A stretch of DNA of 64,000 bases from Thamnaconus septentrionalis (lineage: Eukaryota > Chordata > Actinopteri > Tetraodontiformes > Monacanthidae): contig CM020506.1 in NCBI GenBank assembly GCA_009823395.1, positions 3,430,501-3,494,500 on the forward strand, read 5' to 3'. The notes below the pieces were generated by a model. That model was given only the letters and a program-made list of their open reading frames with translations, did no database searches and was not told the origin of the DNA. How positions within the stretch are numbered: the stretch's first letter is position 1; each line of letters opens with the position of its first letter. Shown here piece by piece: positions 58,710 through 64,000 of the stretch. Both the position numbers and the translations under genes were made by a program.

Positions 58710-61500
58710 TGAAGATACCACACACGTTTGTCTCTCTATCGCTGTGAGGAGCCACGCCAACTTCCATTCCTTTTCTATTCTTTAGCACCGTCTAACCCAA
58801 ACCCAAAGCCGAGCACCAACCATAACCAAACCTCAAATCATACATTGTCCCCAGACTTAAATCCACACCCTAAAATTTAAAGACCAATTTGCAAGGAAAC
58901 GTGAAGACCAGCCAAAATATCCTCACTTGGAAGACACGTCCTCACTCGTTTATTTGGAAATGTATGTACAGTTCTCAAAATACCAGGCGGACAAGAACGC
59001 GCGCACGCACACACACACGTTATGTGTCTATTAATTGTGGGGGCGCTTCAGTGATGTCATTGGATGACCACGCTAATCTGATTACAGCGTAACAAGTTTG
59101 CTGCCTCCACGTATCTCCTCCGCCAGCAGCCTGACTAACAGACAGCCTGCGTCTGTGCGGCCTGTCTGACCGTCTGCCTGCCTGCTTCTTCAGGTCACGC
59201 TCCGATAGAACTGGGTCAAACGGCACAGCGTCCGACCACAGCGAAAGGCACAAGTGTTTATTGCCGTTTCCAGACAGCCTGCTATCACAGAAAAGTTTGA
59301 GGAGGTTGCCATAATTGTTTAAATATGGGCATAAAGACGCGCATTTTCAGACAGTCTGCGCCGGAGGATATTCATAGTCCCGTGCTCGTTTGTACACATG
59401 AAAAGTAACAGAATGTTGTCTTGGCAATCAAAAGAAACAGCTTGAGGGATAAACTGAAAGCCGGGTCTAGTTTCTCACCTTCGCAGACCAGATTAGTCGC
59501 GCCACAAAGTGGCTGGCAGACAGCGGCTTTTGGAATGCTGCAGGAGTCGGTGAACCCGGTGACCCCTCTGTCCTGTGACTGCAACATTTCTCAATTAGGA
59601 TCTTGTTTAAAAAAGCATGTGAATACATCTTAATGTGTTTCCGGTTGGCGAAACTGAGAGAAAATGCAACACACTGCCAAGTTTGCAACACATTTAAGGT
59701 GGACACATTTAACGTTGGAAATGAAACAAGACTATAACCACTCAAGGTTGTGTACAATAGTATAAACATATTTGCTTTATGCAAAATTAGATTTTTAATC
59801 TCTCTAGGTTATTACATTATTAATGTGAAAATTATTTTCGCCTTAATTGATCCAAAGAGTAATCTTAATGTCGACGTTTATTCAAGATTTTTCCAGATGA
59901 TTTTGAATTAAGCGGCGGCATTTCCTTGAGGTTGACAAGTTCTGACAGCGGCTTTAAAATCCAGTGACATCCTGTCTGAGAGTCTCATCTACTTCTTATT
60001 TACTGTCTAATCTCTACATCCTGTGCTTCTTAAGTCAACTTGCGTTTTTTTTTGTGTCTCATATTGACTGTCTGACCACCTGTCTTGCTTACCCTCACCG
60101 CCTGCCTGCCTGCCTGCCTTACTAAGTTGTTTACTTTTTTGACTTTTAACTTTCTGCATGAAAAATCACCGTTTTCAACCGCTGGTTGACTCACCGCCTC
60201 TCTCACTGACTTTCACTTCCTCTGCTTTCAGTTATGACTAAAGCAGAAAATAAGGAAGTACTTATAGGCTGTTATTTCCTGGAGGTTCCTCGATGAAGAT
60301 TAACGGTTTGATTCCAATGTGTAACCAAGGCTTTATCACCCCCCCACAAAGAAAACATGATATTAATTAAAAATTATCCATCCACCCATTTTCTGCCACC
60401 ATTTGCCCTGCACTCAGGGTCGCAGTCGTGCCGGAGCCGATCCGGCTGTATTACACCCTGGACAACACAGGGCCAACACAATCACACTCACACTTATGGA
60501 CAATTCCGAGTTGCCATTTAGCCTAATGTGCTGTACGTGCTCCTAGACTTATAGACTCCTGCAGCTCAACATAGTTTAATATCCATTAGCAATGCATCCC
60601 ATCCCGTTCCATGCACTTGTTGCTGACTGTTATGCTGTTGTGCTCAGTATTTTGCACGTCTACCCGTCCCAGAGAGGCGGTACTTAGCACTTTTCTCTCA
60701 GGTTTCTTCTTCTTTTTCTTTTCTTATTTTAACATGAACATGCAAACTCCACACAGGAAGTAATACACCATTTTTTTCTTGCTGTGAGGTCACAGTGCTA
60801 ACCAATGTCCCATGTTGCGTAGTCATGAATAGTCCCTTACATTCATTTTCAGACCTTTTTTTTCTTCTTCTCAGTCCTGGGCAGTTGTAGCGTTCTGTTA
60901 AAACTAATGCTTTGTTGGATCCAGATGTTTGGCAGGAGACGGCGTTACCAGCAAGGGGTTGGGGGTGATGTCACCACCCGGCGGGAACTATCAATGAGGT
61001 GCCCTCAGTGGCATCACAAAGGAATGATTTCCACAACTGAGCTTTTTTAGTACAGAGTAATATAGGCACAATATGCACACACTCACACACACGCACACAC
61101 ATACTGCAAAAGTGCAAAACGGAAAAAGAGTTTAAAGAGTGAAAATACTGCTCTGGATAAGCCTATTAGTCTGTGTGTGTGCGTGTCTGTCTGTGTGTGT
61201 GTGTGTGTGTCTGGGTGGATGAGTGCACAAATGCCTTCCGTCAATTCTGCTCATTCATTCGTTGAGCTATTTTCCTTCCTTTATTCTGTCTGTCTTACTT
61301 TCTTCCCCCTTTCTCTCCTGGCTGCTCCATTTCACTTTTGTCATCCCTTCATTTCTTTTCCTCTCCCCTTTCCCTTTCGCTCTTTCCTTCTCTCATCTCT
61401 AATCCATTGCTTATTGTTTTCCCTCCTGTTTTTTTTCCCTGCCACCCTCTCCTCTCTCTCCCTCTTACATCGCTCTCGCTCTGCCCTCCCCTCCCTCACT
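51620..61500. other. intergenic region upstream of pmepa1
   Basis: About 10 kb with T-tracts (52283-52303), GT runs (53712-53738, 58672-58708), CTCACACA-type repeats (57320-57370) and the interrupted fish repeat at 60.4-60.8 kb. I see no phase-consistent exon series. A non-repetitive block at about 57780-58040, including TTAGCATATTAATTTACTGG, could be a conserved non-coding element. Confidence 0.5.
60374..60811 (+). mobile_element. interrupted teleost interspersed repeat
   Basis: The left part (60374-60525: CCATCCACCCATTTTCTGCC, CTCAGGGTCGCAGTC, CACCCTGGACAACACAGGGC) and the right part (about 60732-60811: AACATGCAAACTCCACACAG, CTGTGAGGTCACAGTGCTAA) belong to the same repeat type as 47.05-47.32 kb. 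They are split by about 200 bp of unrelated sequence. Confidence 0.6.
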
Positions 61501-61523
61501 CTCATTATTCAGTATAATCGGTT

Positions 61524-61531
61524 GTCTAGAC
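61524..61531. promoter_or_regulatory. palindromic SMAD-binding element GTCTAGAC, upstream cluster copy 1
   Basis: A perfect GTCTAGAC in GGTTGTCTAGACAGAAAC, just left of the long GA array, about 10.3 kb upstream of the main pmepa1 ATG. Confidence 0.45.
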
Positions 61532-61559
61532 AGAAACTCCCCGCACAGATCACACCTGA

Positions 61560-61560
<1 letters not shown>

Positions 61561-61643
<83 letters not shown>
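61561..61643. repeat. (GA)41 microsatellite
   Basis: About 82 bp of uninterrupted GA between the first and second upstream SMAD elements. Confidence 0.97.
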
Positions 61644-61648
<5 letters not shown>

Positions 61649-61955
61649 GGAACAGAGAAAAAAGAGGCTCAGAAGGAAATGAGACAGAGTGGATGGAGGG
61701 GGGGAGAGGAAGGGGGAGGATAAAATGATTTTCCTTTTTTTCCTCTCATAAATCCTCAGAGTGTTTGGTTTGAGAGGAAAATCTGTCTGAGGCGTAAAAT
61801 ACACCGACTGAAGGAGACAAATAGGGAGCAAGGGAGTAAAGAAGCGAACAAAGAAAGGCTGAAGTGCCTCCCTCCTTCACACACCCACACCCACACCCAA
61901 ACACCGGCTTCAGTCGAGGGACTGAAGCGCGACAAAGAAAACAGATTTGTACAAT

Positions 61956-61963
61956 GTCTAGAC
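61956..61963. promoter_or_regulatory. palindromic SMAD-binding element GTCTAGAC, upstream cluster copy 2
   Basis: A perfect GTCTAGAC in CAATGTCTAGACTGC, 432 bp from copy 1 and 106 bp from copy 3. Confidence 0.45.
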
Positions 61964-62061
61964 TGCTTGATTATCAAGAGAAAGACAGAATGAATCCTGT
62001 GCACTTAAACTAAGGGAAGTTATCATTTTGAAACGCAGACCGAACTCTTTTTGTTTGAAAA

Positions 62062-62069
62062 GTCTAGAC
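62062..62069. promoter_or_regulatory. palindromic SMAD-binding element GTCTAGAC, upstream cluster copy 3
   Basis: A perfect GTCTAGAC in AAAAGTCTAGACATTTTC. It is close to the unassigned open frame beginning at 62142. Confidence 0.45.
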
Positions 62070-62141
62070 ATTTTCATGTCACTGAAGTTATTCGTACTTG
62101 CAATTTTTGTCTGTGTGTACTTGGACGAAAGAAAAAAAGAC

Positions 62142-62387
62142 ATGAGTAAAAGGAAAAGTTTAAGAGGCCAACAGACAGTGGCAGCCTTTAATTTTCCAGG
62201 CCATGAAATCATCTGGGTTTGTCAGCCTAATACTGTCACTGCTGAGGAAGACATTCGGGTCACTGGTAATAAGGAGATGTTGGACGATGAGCAGCTTACT
62301 ACTGATGAGAACATGTCTGTGGAACTCTTTGGTAAATTTGATGAATTTTATCACTTTTTGAAATATTTCAATAATTTAAGGTTTTAG
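62142..62387 (+). CDS. hypothetical 81-codon open frame, unrecognised
   Basis: From ATG 62142 the frame encodes an N-terminal basic stretch (MSKRKSLRGQQ), a middle with FPGHEIIWVCQP and an acidic end (TAEEDIRVTGNKEMLDDEQL). A donor-like G|GTAAAT occurs at about 62331, inside ELFGKF, so it may be an exon rather than a full gene. I recognise no family. It could be a remnant of a transposon-encoded protein or a chance frame. Confidence 0.2.
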   Translation: MSKRKSLRGQQTVAAFNFPGHEIIWVCQPNTVTAEEDIRVTGNKEMLDDEQLTTDENMSVELFGKFDEFYHFLKYFNNLRF

Positions 62388-62586
62388 AGGGTTCAAATTC
62401 TTCTAATTGTTGGAGCCCCAGAACGATCAGTATGACACGTCATAGTACTTTGCCATTATGACTAATGCAGTTATTCACACAGTAATAGAACTCGGTATAA
62501 TCAATTTTCAGTCTGGAACTGCATTCCTGGTCACATCTAATTTAATAGCGTCTGGAGGGTTAAATAGTGAGGCTTCAAGGCACTGC

Positions 62587-62601
62587 AGTGACATCTAGTG
62601 G
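62587..62601 (-). promoter_or_regulatory. CTCF-like motif between pmepa1 and the terminal small gene
   Basis: On the minus strand this reads CCACTAGATGTCACT, 14 of 15 matches to CCASYAGRKGGCRSY. Confidence 0.4.
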
Positions 62602-63125
62602 AGAGAGAAAAGGTGCTCTTTCATGAACTGTTTGGAAGGGGTACACGTACTGGTGTAGGATACGGCTTAATTTATCCCATCCCTTGGCATGACAAAAAAA
62701 AATAAAAACTTGGGCGTATTGCTCTAGAAAGAATCAAATTCCTAAAGTTCGACTAGTGTGGCTTTGATTCGAGATTATATATACTGACTTTCAAGTACAG
62801 AACGTCGACCAAACGTGTCAAAATAATCTTAATTTAACAGGCTGTACTGAGATGACTTTCTGAGCACTCGCGAATAACCCCAGATCTTTTATGGTCGTCG
62901 CATTGTTTGTATTGAAGGAAGACATAGAAGGACTGTTACTGCAGTTATAAGTCTGTAATACCGTCCCACCGGGACCCGACTGTAGTTCCATAACTTCTAG
63001 GTGTGTCAGTGATAATTGTCCCCGGTCAAACATCGCTCTCTTGTCTATAGTTCCACAACACATGCACGTCTGTGTCGTTTTAGAAATGTGAACGTTACAA
63101 CTGTTCTCTGAACGTTTTGTTGACA

Positions 63126-63964
63126 ATGAGTGCTGGAAACATTTTCTTGCCTTTACGAAACGTTCTGAACTCCATTCAGTCGGTTCGGGACCGAGTAAAA
63201 GGTAAATAATTCGATGATTTTTCTTTTCTTTAAGAAAGCAACACAACTCACTCTAGCCTCAGAGAAGCTAGCTAGCTAAATGCAACGCTTAAGCTAACGT
63301 TCGTTTTCTTCTCAAACTTCCCCTCCCCCTGTTTTAAATGCGTACTGTTTATATTTTATGCTAATGTTTATATTAGCTATGACTGTTTGCTAAAATGCGA
63401 GGAAGCGCTGTATCTTAGACCGGCCTATGAGAACGTTCTAGACAGCTGAAGTTAATTAGCGACATTAATGACAGCTCAAGTTTACTTGGCATCGTAGGTT
63501 TAAATATTAGTAGTTCGTGTGCTGTTTTGGATATGAAACGATTGTAGTTGATTTTGAACACGATCTTAGTATTATCGCTGCCATGACCGTCATTTGCAAG
63601 TATTCTGCGACAACCGAACCGAAAGTTTAAGGATGTCTTATTATTTTACAGAATATAATATTGCAAGTATTGCAAATATTGCATTACTGTTTGATAACTT
63701 ATTCTGAACAAAATTTTAAAAAAAATATACACCTAAGTTGATCTAAATGCCATTCTGCCAAAATTACAATAATAATGTAATAATTATATTAATGCCACAG
63801 TGGTGTCACAAGATATGGCTGTAAGTGCATAATCTGTGGGTTCAGAATGTGAAAAACAATAAATGCCTTAATTGTTTCTTTGTTTTTATCCAACATCAGA
63901 TGGAGAGTCCAATGAGTCGGACGGAGCGTTCAACCTCTCAAACTTCTGGGACACTCTGAGTTGA
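63126..63964 (+). CDS. unrecognised two-exon small gene, 46 codons
   Basis: Exon 1 is 63126-63201 (ATG, 25 codons plus G, donor AAAAG|GTAAAT). Exon 2 is 63900-63964 (acceptor preceded by a TTTCTTTGTTTTTATC pyrimidine tract), ending in TGA at 63962-63964. The phase-1 junction makes a GAT codon and an open product beginning MSAGNIFLPLRNVLNSIQSV and ending FNLSNFWDTLS. The N-terminal half could form an amphipathic basic helix and the rest is acidic; there is no clear membrane segment. I do not recognise the family. The good splice signals and promoter-like CpG context upstream argue for a real transcript. It may be a true microprotein, or a first-exon pair of a gene continuing off the right edge in another splice form. 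Confidence 0.45.
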
Positions 63965-64000
63965 GTACCGTAACCTTGTGGGTCTCTATTAGAGGAGTGA

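Noticed and set aside
61177..61728. 183-codon plus-strand frame with an Arg-Glu tract
   Set aside because: The tract is the (GA)41 microsatellite; the remainder is pyrimidine-rich low-complexity sequence.
62887..62960. possible tRNA or small RNA near the small gene promoter
   Set aside because: No cloverleaf, A-box or B-box could be found; no tRNA gene was recognised anywhere in the window.

Overview
This is eukaryotic, almost certainly teleost fish, nuclear DNA. The genes have spliced exons with GT-AG borders. Dinucleotide, trinucleotide and tetranucleotide microsatellites are very dense. The mobile-element remnants are typical of ray-finned fish: hAT-type non-autonomous elements, short LINE 3' tails ending in TTCTGATTCTGA or CTT repeats, and a fish repeat containing GAGAACCCACACAGACAC. 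Gene content and order resemble the PCK1-PMEPA1-C20orf85 block of human 20q13, rearranged.

Layout. (1) 1-3.8 kb, minus strand: 5' three coding exons of a CHMP4 (ESCRT-III) gene; the 3' end lies left of the window. (2) 5.0-5.9 kb, minus: a complete four-exon C20orf85/CIMIP1 gene, a ciliary microtubule inner protein of 127 residues. (3) 10.4-14.6 kb, plus: complete pck1 (cytosolic PEP carboxykinase) with a TATA box, a cAMP-response-like element, a non-coding first exon, nine coding exons (623 residues) and a poly(A) signal. (4) 14.6-21 kb: intergenic sequence with LINE tails, microsatellites and GC-richer promoter- or enhancer-like blocks. (5) about 21-51.3 kb, minus: pmepa1 (TMEPAI), four coding exons giving 362 residues, with intron 1 of about 21.6 kb and probably a long 3' UTR. 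A second, phase-compatible alternative first exon lies at 31.2 kb. (6) 51.3-63 kb: intergenic, mainly repeats. (7) 63.1-64.0 kb, plus: a two-exon small gene of 46 codons that I do not recognise.

The genes are not an operon-like system. They are independent housekeeping (chmp4), ciliary (cimip1), gluconeogenic (pck1) and TGF-beta-feedback (pmepa1) genes. The observation I consider most interesting is regulatory. The perfect palindromic SMAD-binding element GTCTAGAC occurs nine times, all between 23.5 and 62.1 kb, that is within and around pmepa1, a known TGF-beta/SMAD target and inhibitor. None occurs in the first 23.5 kb. Three of the nine are the target-site duplications and internal junction of a tandem hAT-type insertion in intron 1, so transposition appears to have copied the motif. 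Three more cluster within 550 bp about 10 kb upstream of the main promoter.

Exon borders were read by eye from splice signals, reading-phase continuity and remembered family sequences; no alignment or transcript data were available. Repeat-family names are given at superfamily level only.
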